A stretch of DNA of 64,000 nucleotides from Flavisolibacter longurius (lineage in GTDB: Bacteria > Bacteroidota > Bacteroidia > Chitinophagales > Chitinophagaceae). Below, piece by piece: positions 17,094 to 25,335 of the stretch. The notes beneath the pieces were generated by a model. The model saw only the letters and a program-made list of their open reading frames with translations, was not told where the DNA came from and made no database searches. Numbering within the stretch: position 1 is the first letter of the stretch; every line of letters starts with the position of its first letter. The DNA is taken from contig JACJGO010000025.1 in the NCBI GenBank assembly GCA_014163555.1, positions 46,201-110,200 on the forward strand. The letters run 5' to 3'. Made by a program: the position numbers and the translations under genes.

Positions 17094-18254
17094 ATGAAAA
17101 AACTGTATTTGCTTTTTTCTGCTTTTTGCCTGACGATGGCTTCGTTTGATGCGGCCGCCCAACGGCAGAAGATCGCCATCTTTGCCCCGCTTTACCTGGA
17201 CTCAGCGTTTACGCCGACAGGAACCTATCGTTTTAGCAATGCCTTTCCCAAATTTTTAAATCCGGGTGTTGAATTTTACCAGGGCGTCCAACTGGCGCTG
17301 GATTCCCTGCAGAGAATTGGTGCGCCGCTGGAGGTTTTTGTGTACGACACCAAGTCAAGAGCTACTGCGGTGGACCAGAAGATCCGCAGCGCAGAGTTGA
17401 GCGATGTGGATTTGGTGATTGCCCAGTCAAACCCGTATGAAACCCGTCAACTGGCTTCGTTTGCACAAAGCAAAAAAATTCCTTTTGTATCGGCCACGCT
17501 TCCCAACGATGCCGGCGTAAGCAACAATCCCTACTTCGTGGTGCTGAACACCACCCTGCAAGGGCATATCGAAGGTCTTTACCGCATGCTGCAAAAAACA
17601 TATCCGCTTGACAACATTATCCTGTTCAGCAGAAGCGGTCAGCAGGAAGAGGCCATTCGCTCCCATTTTACCGAATACGGAAAAGCAACGGCTTCTATGC
17701 CGCTGAAGATCAAAACGGTTAATCTTGGGGAGACTTTTTCAACGTCGGCGCTTACGGCCCACATGGACAGCACCAAGCGGAATGTAATCATTGCTGGCAG
17801 CATGGAAGAAAGTTTTGGTCTTCAACTGGCGTCGAACTTATCCTCCCTGAACGGAAGCTACCCGGTAACGCTGGTGGGCATGCCTACCTGGGATAATTTT
17901 AATTTCAGCCGGCCCGAATTCAAGGTCCTTGATATCGTGTATTCCACCCCGTTTTTTTATAGCCGCCTTACGCCGTTGGAAAGCCGCATGGCCGCCAATT
18001 TTGAAAAGGAGATCGGCAGCCGTCCTACGGATAATTTTTTCCGCGGCTACGAAACCGTGCTTCGTTTTGGCCAGATGCTGGTGGAAGCAAAAGCCGACAT
18101 AGCTTCCAGCCTGACCACAAAGGGCAATCCTGTGTTTACCCGCTTCGACATTCAGCCGGTATTCAAAGACAAACGCTCTATGGTGCTTGATTTCTTTGAG
18201 AACAAAAACCTCTACTTCGTTCGGGTTACCGGCGGCAACAAGCGGCTGATGTAA
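17094..18254 (+). CDS. Periplasmic binding protein (type 1, amino-acid ABC-like)
   Basis: 386 aa from MKKLYLLFSAFC. Signal peptide with cleavage near DAAAQ. The mature part is a type 1 periplasmic-binding fold (Peripla_BP_6-like): KIAIFAPLYLDSAF, GVEFYQGVQLALDSL, DVDLVIAQSNPYETRQLASFAQSKKIPFVSAT, NNIILFSRSGQQEEAIRSHF-type strands and a C-terminal RGYETVLRFGQML. In Bacteroidota such proteins often appear as the C-terminal half of LysM proteins or next to guaA; no transporter permease is nearby, so a transport role is uncertain. It ends before a strong terminator. Confidence 0.75.
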   Translation: MKKLYLLFSAFCLTMASFDAAAQRQKIAIFAPLYLDSAFTPTGTYRFSNAFPKFLNPGVEFYQGVQLALDSLQRIGAPLEVFVYDTKSRATAVDQKIRSAELSDVDLVIAQSNPYETRQLASFAQSKKIPFVSATLPNDAGVSNNPYFVVLNTTLQGHIEGLYRMLQKTYPLDNIILFSRSGQQEEAIRSHFTEYGKATASMPLKIKTVNLGETFSTSALTAHMDSTKRNVIIAGSMEESFGLQLASNLSSLNGSYPVTLVGMPTWDNFNFSRPEFKVLDIVYSTPFFYSRLTPLESRMAANFEKEIGSRPTDNFFRGYETVLRFGQMLVEAKADIASSLTTKGNPVFTRFDIQPVFKDKRSMVLDFFENKNLYFVRVTGGNKRLM

Positions 18255-18293
18255 GTTCACGGGTTCACTTGTTTGCAAGTTCACAAGTTATTG

Positions 18294-18328
18294 GCAACGG
18301 TTCACAAAAGAAGCCGTTGCTTTTTTTT
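18294..18328 (+). terminator. Strong intrinsic terminator after the binding-protein gene
   Basis: Perfect 7-bp stem GCAACGG (18294-18300) / CCGTTGC (18314-18320) followed by eight T. It sits inside a field of repeated GTTCAC/GTGAAC words (18255-18369). Confidence 0.88.
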
Positions 18329-18406
18329 ACTCCAACTTGTGAACACGTGAAAATGTAAACTTGTGAACTGAACGTCCGCTGGCATGTTAATGGCATAAAC
18401 TGCCGC

Positions 18407-19420
18407 ATGCCCCTGATTGAATTTACCGACAAAGGCCTTTACTGTCCGCCCGGCGATTTTTACATCGATCCCTGGTGGGGGGTTGACCGTGCCGTTATCA
18501 CCCATGCCCACAGCGACCATGCCCGGTGGGGAAGCAAGGCCTATCTCTGTCATACCCATTCCAAACCCTTGTTGGAAACCCGGTTAGGCCCCAATCCGTA
18601 TCAAACACTGGAATGGGGCGAGAGCATCGATTTTCACGGTGTAAAACTTTCTCTTCATCCGGCAGGGCACATCATCGGTTCTTCGCAGGTGCGGCTGGAG
18701 CATAAGGGAGAAGTATGGGTGTTTACCGGCGATTATAAAATGGAGAACGACGGCATCAGCGGCCAGTTTGAACCGGTGCGCTGTCACAACTTTATTACCG
18801 AAAGCACTTTTGGCCTCCCTATCTACAAATGGAAGCCGCAGCAGGAAATTTATACCGATATTAAAGACTGGGTGCGGCGCAACCAGGTGGCCGGTAAATC
18901 TTCTGTATTGATTGCCTATAGCCTAGGCAAGGCGCAACGCCTTTTGCAACCGCTTTCGGAAGTAGCTGAAAAGATTTTTGTACACGGGGCGGTTTATAAT
19001 CTTCACATGGCGCTGGTGAATGCAGGCTGGAGCCTGCCGGCGGTGGAAAGGGTAACACCCGATACTCCCAAAGAAAGCCTGAAAGGCGCTGTGGTGATTG
19101 CTCCTTCCAGTGCGGAAGGTTCGCCTTGGATACGGCGCTTTGCACCTTTCGAGGTCGGTGTATGCAGCGGCTGGATGCAGGTACGCGGTGCCGTTAGGAG
19201 GCGCAACGCCGATGCCGGCTTTATCTTAAGTGATCATGCCGACTGGGAAGGCCTGTTGCAAGCCTGCAAAGAAACCGGGGCCGAATGCGTCTATGCTACC
19301 CACGGCTTCCAGGCAGCCTTCAGCCGCTACCTGCGGGAGCAGGGCATCAATGCCAAAGAGGTGCGAACGGAATATGGGAATGATGAGGAAGAAACGGCGC
19401 CAATAGGCAATGAACAATAG
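18407..19420 (+). CDS. Ligase-associated DNA exonuclease (metallo-beta-lactamase fold)
   Basis: 337 aa. Zinc-binding H33-x-H35-x-D37-H38 motif (THAHSDHARW), then HPAGHIIGSSQV and FTGDYK, and a late SDHADW motif, all typical of beta-CASP/MBL nucleases; the family is named for its linkage to an ATP-dependent DNA ligase, which indeed follows 70 bp downstream. Predicted to trim DNA ends in a repair pathway; cytoplasmic. In other bacteria the cluster also contains a DEXH helicase and a metallophosphoesterase, which are not in this window. Confidence 0.9.
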   Translation: MPLIEFTDKGLYCPPGDFYIDPWWGVDRAVITHAHSDHARWGSKAYLCHTHSKPLLETRLGPNPYQTLEWGESIDFHGVKLSLHPAGHIIGSSQVRLEHKGEVWVFTGDYKMENDGISGQFEPVRCHNFITESTFGLPIYKWKPQQEIYTDIKDWVRRNQVAGKSSVLIAYSLGKAQRLLQPLSEVAEKIFVHGAVYNLHMALVNAGWSLPAVERVTPDTPKESLKGAVVIAPSSAEGSPWIRRFAPFEVGVCSGWMQVRGAVRRRNADAGFILSDHADWEGLLQACKETGAECVYATHGFQAAFSRYLREQGINAKEVRTEYGNDEEETAPIGNEQ

Positions 19421-19490
19421 GCAATTCGCAAAGAAGTAAGTGCGGAAGCAAACAACTACAAACCATTAACAACAAACCACAAACCTTTCC

Positions 19491-21092
19491 ATGCGGCAGT
19501 TTGCAGAACTGGTAACAAAAGTGGGCACCAGCACCAAAACCAACGATAAGCTGGATGCGTTGGTGGACTATTTTTCGTCGGATGCGGATGAAAAAGACAA
19601 GGTCTGGGTGATTGCCCTTTTTAGTGGCCGTAGGCCCAAGCGGGCTGTGAACACTACTCAACTGGCTTCCTATGCCATAGGGGTGGCCGGACTGCCTTTC
19701 TGGTTGTTTGAAGAAAGTTATCACACCGTTGGCGACCTGGCCGAAACCATTGCCCTCTTGCTCCCCGAATCCTCTTCTGATCGGCAGCATCCGGAAACGC
19801 TTCATTATTATATTGAAGGCTTGAAAGCCATCGAAAAAGAAAGTGAGGAGGTCAAAAGGGCATTTATTCTGGAAAGCTGGCAGGGGATGAACAGGGCCGA
19901 ACAGTTTGTGTTCAACAAGCTCATTACCGGTGGCTTTCGCATTGGCGTTTCGCAAAATATCATGGTAAATGCCCTGGCCAAAGTACTAAATCTCGAATCA
20001 TCAGTGATCGCCCACCGCATCAGCGGGCAATGGGATCCTTCTACCATCACCTTTGATAGCTTGCTGGGTGATCACGGCACCGGCATTGATATTTCCAAAC
20101 CCTATCCTTTTTACCTGGCCTATGCCATCGAAGAAGAACTCTCAACACTTGGTGATCCGCAGGACTGGCAGGCCGAGTGGAAATGGGACGGCATCCGTGG
20201 GCAGATCATCAAACGGGGAGGGGAGATGTTTGTCTGGAGTCGTGGCGAAGGCCTGATGACGGAAAAGTTTCCTGAGTACAATGCACTGCTGAATCTCCTG
20301 CCTGATGGACTGGTGTTGGATGGAGAAATCATTCCGGCGGTGGAAGGAAAACCCCTGGCTTTTGCGCTGTTGCAAACCCGTATTGGCCGGAAGAACGTTA
20401 CCAAAAAACAATTGCAGGAAGCGCCTATTGCGTTTTTTGCCTACGACCTGTTGGAATTCGAGGGTAAAGACTGGCGCAGCAAGCCACTTGAAGAGCGAAG
20501 GGCACAACTGGAAACCATCATTAAAGACATTCGTCATCCGTCACTTTTATTGTCTGAAGTTGTTCCGTTTCAAACCTGGGAGGAGTTGGGCCAGCTCCGT
20601 GAAAGGAGCCGCGATATGGGAGCGGAAGGATTTATGCTGAAAAAGAAATCCTCCATTTACGGCACCGGCCGCAGGCGGGGCGACTGGTGGAAATGGAAGA
20701 TCGATCCGCTGGTGATTGACGCCGTAATGATCTATGCGCAGAAAGGTGCCGGGCGGCGTAGTGGTTTATATACTGATTACACCTTTGCCGTTCGTGATGG
20801 CGAGAAACTAGTTCCGTTCACGAAGGCTTATTCCGGCCTGACTGATAAAGAATTTGCCCAAGTGGATGCGTTTGTCAAACGCAATTCGCTGGAGAAGTTT
20901 GGCCCGGTGCGAACCGTAAAGCCGGAACTGGTGTTTGAAATTGCCTTTGAAGGTATTGCCGCCAGCAGCCGGCACAAAAGCGGCGTGGCCCTGCGCTTCC
21001 CCCGTATGAGCCGCTGGCGAAAAGACAAAAAGCCCAATGAAATCAATACGCTGGAAGACTTAAAGAAGATGCTGGAACTGTATGGGAAATAA
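19491..21092 (+). CDS. ATP-dependent DNA ligase
   Basis: 533 aa. Lys231 in the KxDG adenylation motif (EWKWDGIRGQ) is the AMP-accepting residue; further ligase motifs are DGEIIP, AFFAYDLLE, EGFMLKK and WWKWKIDPL. The N-terminal 200 residues form the DNA-binding helical domain and the C-terminus an OB-fold (VFEIAFEGI, ALRFPRMSRWR). It belongs to the archaeal/LigB-type ligases found with the MBL exonuclease immediately upstream. Probably repair, the replicative ligase being NAD-dependent. It ends 37 bp from the convergent regulator gene. Confidence 0.93.
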   Translation: MRQFAELVTKVGTSTKTNDKLDALVDYFSSDADEKDKVWVIALFSGRRPKRAVNTTQLASYAIGVAGLPFWLFEESYHTVGDLAETIALLLPESSSDRQHPETLHYYIEGLKAIEKESEEVKRAFILESWQGMNRAEQFVFNKLITGGFRIGVSQNIMVNALAKVLNLESSVIAHRISGQWDPSTITFDSLLGDHGTGIDISKPYPFYLAYAIEEELSTLGDPQDWQAEWKWDGIRGQIIKRGGEMFVWSRGEGLMTEKFPEYNALLNLLPDGLVLDGEIIPAVEGKPLAFALLQTRIGRKNVTKKQLQEAPIAFFAYDLLEFEGKDWRSKPLEERRAQLETIIKDIRHPSLLLSEVVPFQTWEELGQLRERSRDMGAEGFMLKKKSSIYGTGRRRGDWWKWKIDPLVIDAVMIYAQKGAGRRSGLYTDYTFAVRDGEKLVPFTKAYSGLTDKEFAQVDAFVKRNSLEKFGPVRTVKPELVFEIAFEGIAASSRHKSGVALRFPRMSRWRKDKKPNEINTLEDLKKMLELYGK

Positions 21093-21129
21093 ATCTTACC
21101 TGGATAATGGATCGCTATGGACTCACCAC

Positions 21130-24051
21130 TTACACATTGCTATCCTGCGCTGCTGGCGCTTTTTCTTTCTGCGAAGTCAAGCCTAAAAAAAACTGGTACA
21201 GGTTTACTTCTGTGGCAATGCCCAGTTTTTTCCGGAGCCGGTACCGGCTGATTTCCACACCCCTTACGGAAATGTTCACCAACTGGGCGATTTCTTTGGT
21301 GCTCAGGTTCATGCGCAGGTAAGCGCAAAGCTTTAATTCATGCGCCGTCAGGTTGGGATACCTTTCCTTCAGCAGGATCAAAAAGTTATCGTGCACCTGG
21401 TTAAAATGCCGGGCAAACTGTTCCCAGTCCTCGTTGTTTTTTTCTTCTTCCGATATAATGCGAATGATCTTTTTCAGGCTGTGCAGTTCCGCCTCGTTGA
21501 CCTGGGCTTTATCCAGGTGCTGCAATTCATCTTTAATCCGGGTGAGCAGCTCGCCTTTTTTTACCAGGTGCATGGCGGTGGAGGCCAGCTCGGAGTTTTT
21601 AAATTCAATCTGGGATTCCAGCTTATCGTTTTTCAGCTTTACAATTTCCTTCTCCGACTTTTCAATTTCCAACTGGTGCAGGTACTGCAGGTGTTGCTGT
21701 TCTTTTTGGTGCTTCAGCTGTTGTTGAAGTAACTGCTTCCGGTGCCGTTTGTACAGCAAAAAGGCAAGGCTTACCGCCATCACCCCGTATACAAAATAAG
21801 CAAAGCCGGTTTGGTACCAGGGTGGTAGCACAACAAATGAGTAGCTGTCGGCTACCGATTCGTTGCCCAGGTTACTGCGGGCCTTTACATGAAACGTGTA
21901 GCTGCCCGCCGGCAGATTGGTATAGTCCTTTTCGGCTTTTTTTGTCCAGTCGGACCAGCCCTTGTCGAAACCTTCCAAATAATAACTGTACGAAATATTG
22001 GCCTGCTGCTCATAAAATGGCGCAGCGTACTGGATTTGAAACGAGTTGGTATGAAAGGGGATTCGAGGTGTTGCCATATCCCCTTGCGGGCTATAACCGC
22101 CATACAACAAACTGTCAGTTTGCCCCAGAGCCTGAACGGATCTTATGTAAACATTCAGGCTGCCGCCATGCTGCCTGTATTTTTCGTAGTTGATGTGGTA
22201 AAACCCGTTTTCGGCGCCAACCAGGATATTGCATTCGTTGATGGGGTTGATGTGCTCAAAGCCGCTGACCATTTTGTCCTTCAGTTCAGGAAAATAAAGG
22301 AGCTGCGGTTTCAGTGCGGCAAAATCAACCACACCCAGGTTTTTATCGTGGATAAACCAGATATTTCCCTGCGTATCTTCCTTTAAGTAGCGGATGCTTT
22401 TTTCGCCAAAAAGCTGTTGAAACTCCGGGGCCGGTTCAAACACATCTTTCGCTCTATTGTATATATAGATGCCTTTGCTGGTAGCGATCACGATCTTGTT
22501 TTTGACCCGGTACACATGGTTGTTGAGCGATGAAGGGAGCCCGTTTTGGTGGGTATACAACCGCACGGTTGGAAGGGTACTTTCTATGCCTTCAATTTTA
22601 TAAACGCCCCGGTAGGGGTGCGAGGTCCAGACGGTATTGTTGTTGTCGACTGTTACAAACCGGGCCGACTCGTTAAAACCCGGAATGGCCTGCCGGGCTG
22701 TAATAATGTTGTCTGTTACTTGCAGCAGTTGAATACCCGTGTACTTTCCGGCAACGGCCAACAAGTTCCCGGCAGTACCAGCCTGCGATTGTACCGTCCA
22801 AAAGCCGGTGCCTTTCATAACAGGCCGGATTTGCTGCGCTTCTAGTTGATAAAGTCCATCATGCGTATTTACCAGCAGTTTGTTGTTGAGCGTGGAAAGA
22901 CCCCAGATCTGTCCTTCGGCTCCGGTCACGGGTGAAAAATCGTTGTCGGCATAACTGATGTCTTTTAACCTGGGAAGCTGCAGTTGAAAAAGGCCATCGG
23001 ACAAGCCCAGGTAAAGATGGTTGTTTAAAAAAGCGGATGCATAACCCGAACCATTCGTTAAAGACGCCGGGTTGATATGCTTAACGGCATTGTCGTATGC
23101 GATAAAATCAATACCGTTATCCAGGCCCAGCCAGATGTTTCGGTTTTGATCGCAGTAGAGGCTACGGATATTGTTGTTCTGCAGACCCGTCTGCCTTGAA
23201 AAGTTTTGAATGACAGTTCCTTCTTTATCAACAATATAGCAGCCATTGGTATACGTGCCCAGGGCAAATGTTTTTTCGTTGACCCGGATGAGAGAGGAAA
23301 AATATTGTGTCTGGCTGAAGGCCGCACCTTTCAAGAGGAAAGGCTGGATATCACCGGACGTAACAAGGTAAAGACCGTGTTTGCCCGTAGTCAGAAGGAG
23401 GGAATCAGCGCCAATCGCCAGGGCTGAAGTGGCCTGGAAGTCGGTTGGCAAAGCCTTTTCCTGTAAAAACGGCTGCCAGCTTCCGGCGGTAAACCGCAAC
23501 AATCCTTTTTGTGCGTCTTGCGCCAGCAGGAAAGCCTTATTGCCGCCAAGAAACAGCCACTGTGTAGAACTGGGATGGACACGCATCTGATTTTGCCGGA
23601 GGTGGAAGATTTTCGTGGAAGAACGAAAGAAAACATCATCGCCAACACAAACAATATCCCAGATGTCTTCGAATGTGCGGTGCGCTTGGGGTAAGCGTCC
23701 TTTTAAGGAGGTAAATGACAAATTGCCATTTTTGTCGGGAGCGAAATAGCCGATTTCATCTTGCCCGCCTACATAAATCCGTCCTTCCTTATCGATTCCT
23801 GTTGACCGTACAATGGTTTTATTGGGCAGGGGATAAAGCTTCCAAAAAGTGCCATCGAAGCTTAAAAGTCCCTCGTTGTTGGCAAAATAAAGGATGCCTT
23901 TGGCGTCTTGGGTTATCTTCCAGTTTTGTGTACCGCCGCCATAAACCAGCTTTTTGTAATTCAAAATGGCCGGCAAACCGATAGTGTTTTGCCCAAACGA
24001 ATAATACTGGGCAGTAAGCAATAGCAAGAAAAAGAAGTACCGGCTAGTCAT
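21130..24051 (-). CDS. Membrane-spanning propeller sensor with Y_Y_Y and LuxR-type HTH domains
   Basis: 973 aa. Signal peptide; residues about 25-660 form two-component-regulator-type propeller repeats (ITQDAKGILYFANNEGLLSFDG, LYCDQNRNIWLGLDNGIDFI, DTQGNIWFIHDKNLGVVDF); a Y_Y_Y domain (YYLEGFDKGWSDW ... YTFHVKARS) precedes a single membrane helix near 742-765; then a coiled coil (about 766-850), and a LuxR/GerE HTH at about 902-950 (LTAHELKLCAYLRMNLSTKEIAQ ... GVEISRYRLRKKLGI). It lacks the histidine kinase and receiver of hybrid two-component systems, so ligand sensing outside would be passed directly to a DNA-binding domain inside. Divergent from PUL1 and most likely its regulator, by position. 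Confidence 0.88.
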   Translation of the reverse strand: MTSRYFFFLLLLTAQYYSFGQNTIGLPAILNYKKLVYGGGTQNWKITQDAKGILYFANNEGLLSFDGTFWKLYPLPNKTIVRSTGIDKEGRIYVGGQDEIGYFAPDKNGNLSFTSLKGRLPQAHRTFEDIWDIVCVGDDVFFRSSTKIFHLRQNQMRVHPSSTQWLFLGGNKAFLLAQDAQKGLLRFTAGSWQPFLQEKALPTDFQATSALAIGADSLLLTTGKHGLYLVTSGDIQPFLLKGAAFSQTQYFSSLIRVNEKTFALGTYTNGCYIVDKEGTVIQNFSRQTGLQNNNIRSLYCDQNRNIWLGLDNGIDFIAYDNAVKHINPASLTNGSGYASAFLNNHLYLGLSDGLFQLQLPRLKDISYADNDFSPVTGAEGQIWGLSTLNNKLLVNTHDGLYQLEAQQIRPVMKGTGFWTVQSQAGTAGNLLAVAGKYTGIQLLQVTDNIITARQAIPGFNESARFVTVDNNNTVWTSHPYRGVYKIEGIESTLPTVRLYTHQNGLPSSLNNHVYRVKNKIVIATSKGIYIYNRAKDVFEPAPEFQQLFGEKSIRYLKEDTQGNIWFIHDKNLGVVDFAALKPQLLYFPELKDKMVSGFEHINPINECNILVGAENGFYHINYEKYRQHGGSLNVYIRSVQALGQTDSLLYGGYSPQGDMATPRIPFHTNSFQIQYAAPFYEQQANISYSYYLEGFDKGWSDWTKKAEKDYTNLPAGSYTFHVKARSNLGNESVADSYSFVVLPPWYQTGFAYFVYGVMAVSLAFLLYKRHRKQLLQQQLKHQKEQQHLQYLHQLEIEKSEKEIVKLKNDKLESQIEFKNSELASTAMHLVKKGELLTRIKDELQHLDKAQVNEAELHSLKKIIRIISEEEKNNEDWEQFARHFNQVHDNFLILLKERYPNLTAHELKLCAYLRMNLSTKEIAQLVNISVRGVEISRYRLRKKLGIATEVNLYQFFLGLTSQKEKAPAAQDSNV

Positions 24052-24470
24052 GGTATGCTGTCGTTGAGAAAGTAGGAAATTAAGAAAGATGTAGCATTGA
24101 AGTAAGAAAAAGGCCAGTAAATCAACATTTTTTTCTGGACTGATGTAGTGTTGTTGTAGTGCAACTTCAGGTTTGGCTACCGTAGTGACCTATTTTTATG
24201 CCTCGGTCCGAAACGGTTTTGAGGTTGCTGCTGTCTCCTTCGAAAGGTTTCAGATAGAAAAAAAGACTTGCTTAATATATATGAGAAAAAAAACTGACGC
24301 TCCGCTTCAACGGGATTGCTTTGCTCCGCTTCTTTCAATTGGAATTACATAGATATGTTTCTGCCGACGCACCGGGATTTGGATGGCCAGCCTCCCTCTC
24401 TCATATTGGCGCCGGCTTTTCTGTTTTCTGCCATCCTGGCACAAAAAATAAATCTATAACTACCAGCTAT
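24052..24470. other. Gene-free divergent intergenic region before PUL1
   Basis: 419 bp between the regulator and the first PUL1 gene, with AT-rich blocks. Candidate -7-like words (TATTTTTA near 24190, TATGTTTC at 24354-24361) lack well-spaced -33 partners. It must hold the PUL1 promoter and probably the regulator's binding site, but I cannot fix either. Confidence 0.4.
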
Positions 24471-25292
24471 ATGGAATTCAAAAAACGAAAAAACGTTCAT
24501 TGGTTATTGGGTGTCTTTGTTCTGGCCTCCTTTCTTCAAACAGGCTGTCAGCCCGAGGACATCGGTGACCTGGGACAAAAAGCAACGGCTTCTTTTGAGG
24601 TTGAGCCGGTTGCAGGCCGCAAGAACACGTATGTTCTTCGCAGCACCTCGCAAAACGCTTTTGGCTACCAGTGGGACAAAGGCAACGGAAACTTTGTAAA
24701 AGGACAGGCTGTAGATACCGCCTACTTTGCCCTGAAAGGAACCTATACGGTGAAGCTACGGGCCTTTGGCCGCGGGGGGTACGACAGTACAGGGGCTACG
24801 GTAACTGTAACCGAAGACGATATTCTAAACAATCCCCAGTTCAAACTGCTGACAGCAAAAAGCTGGAAGCTGGATGCTACACCCGGCGCCAACGCTATTA
24901 TCGTAGGTACCGAAGGCAATCCGGGACAATATTTTGGCGGTGGTGCCCTGGCCGACTGCCAGGTGGATGATGTGTACACCTTTTCACAGGACATGAAGTT
25001 GCGCTACAACGCCAACGGTTCCACCTTTAACGCCGGCAACATCAATCCCAATTATACCTGCAGTGCCGATCGGTCTTATAACAATGTCACTTTCTCATTT
25101 CAGCCGGGGGTAACCGGTGGAGCAGGCCTGGCTACTATCACCCTGCCGGGTGCCGTACCCACGCAGTTCATTGGTGTTACCGATGTGTCTTCCAACAATT
25201 ACCGCATTATTTCCATAACAGAAAATACAATGGTGCTGCGCTCCGGAACGCCTAGTCAAACAGTTCACCAGTTCAAGTTTGTTGCACAATAA
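24471..25292 (+). CDS. PKD-domain lipoprotein, first gene of PUL1
   Basis: 273 aa from MEFKKRKNVH; 50 upstream codons of the open frame are rejected because this start gives a lipobox (FLQTGC, Cys26). A PKD/Ig-like domain occupies about 40-115 (FEVEPVAGRKNTYVLRSTSQNAFGYQWDKG, GTYTVKLRAFGRGGYDSTG), followed by a beta-rich C-terminal domain (SWKLDATPGANAIIVG, VYTFSQDMKLRYN) that looks like a surface glycan-binding protein of the SusE/F type. Lies 43 bp upstream of susC, so co-transcribed. Glycan binding is inference from context. Confidence 0.75.
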   Translation: MEFKKRKNVHWLLGVFVLASFLQTGCQPEDIGDLGQKATASFEVEPVAGRKNTYVLRSTSQNAFGYQWDKGNGNFVKGQAVDTAYFALKGTYTVKLRAFGRGGYDSTGATVTVTEDDILNNPQFKLLTAKSWKLDATPGANAIIVGTEGNPGQYFGGGALADCQVDDVYTFSQDMKLRYNANGSTFNAGNINPNYTCSADRSYNNVTFSFQPGVTGGAGLATITLPGAVPTQFIGVTDVSSNNYRIISITENTMVLRSGTPSQTVHQFKFVAQ

Positions 25293-25335
25293 CCAGAGTA
25301 AACGAAATTCATTCAAAAAATTTTAGACGCTGCAT

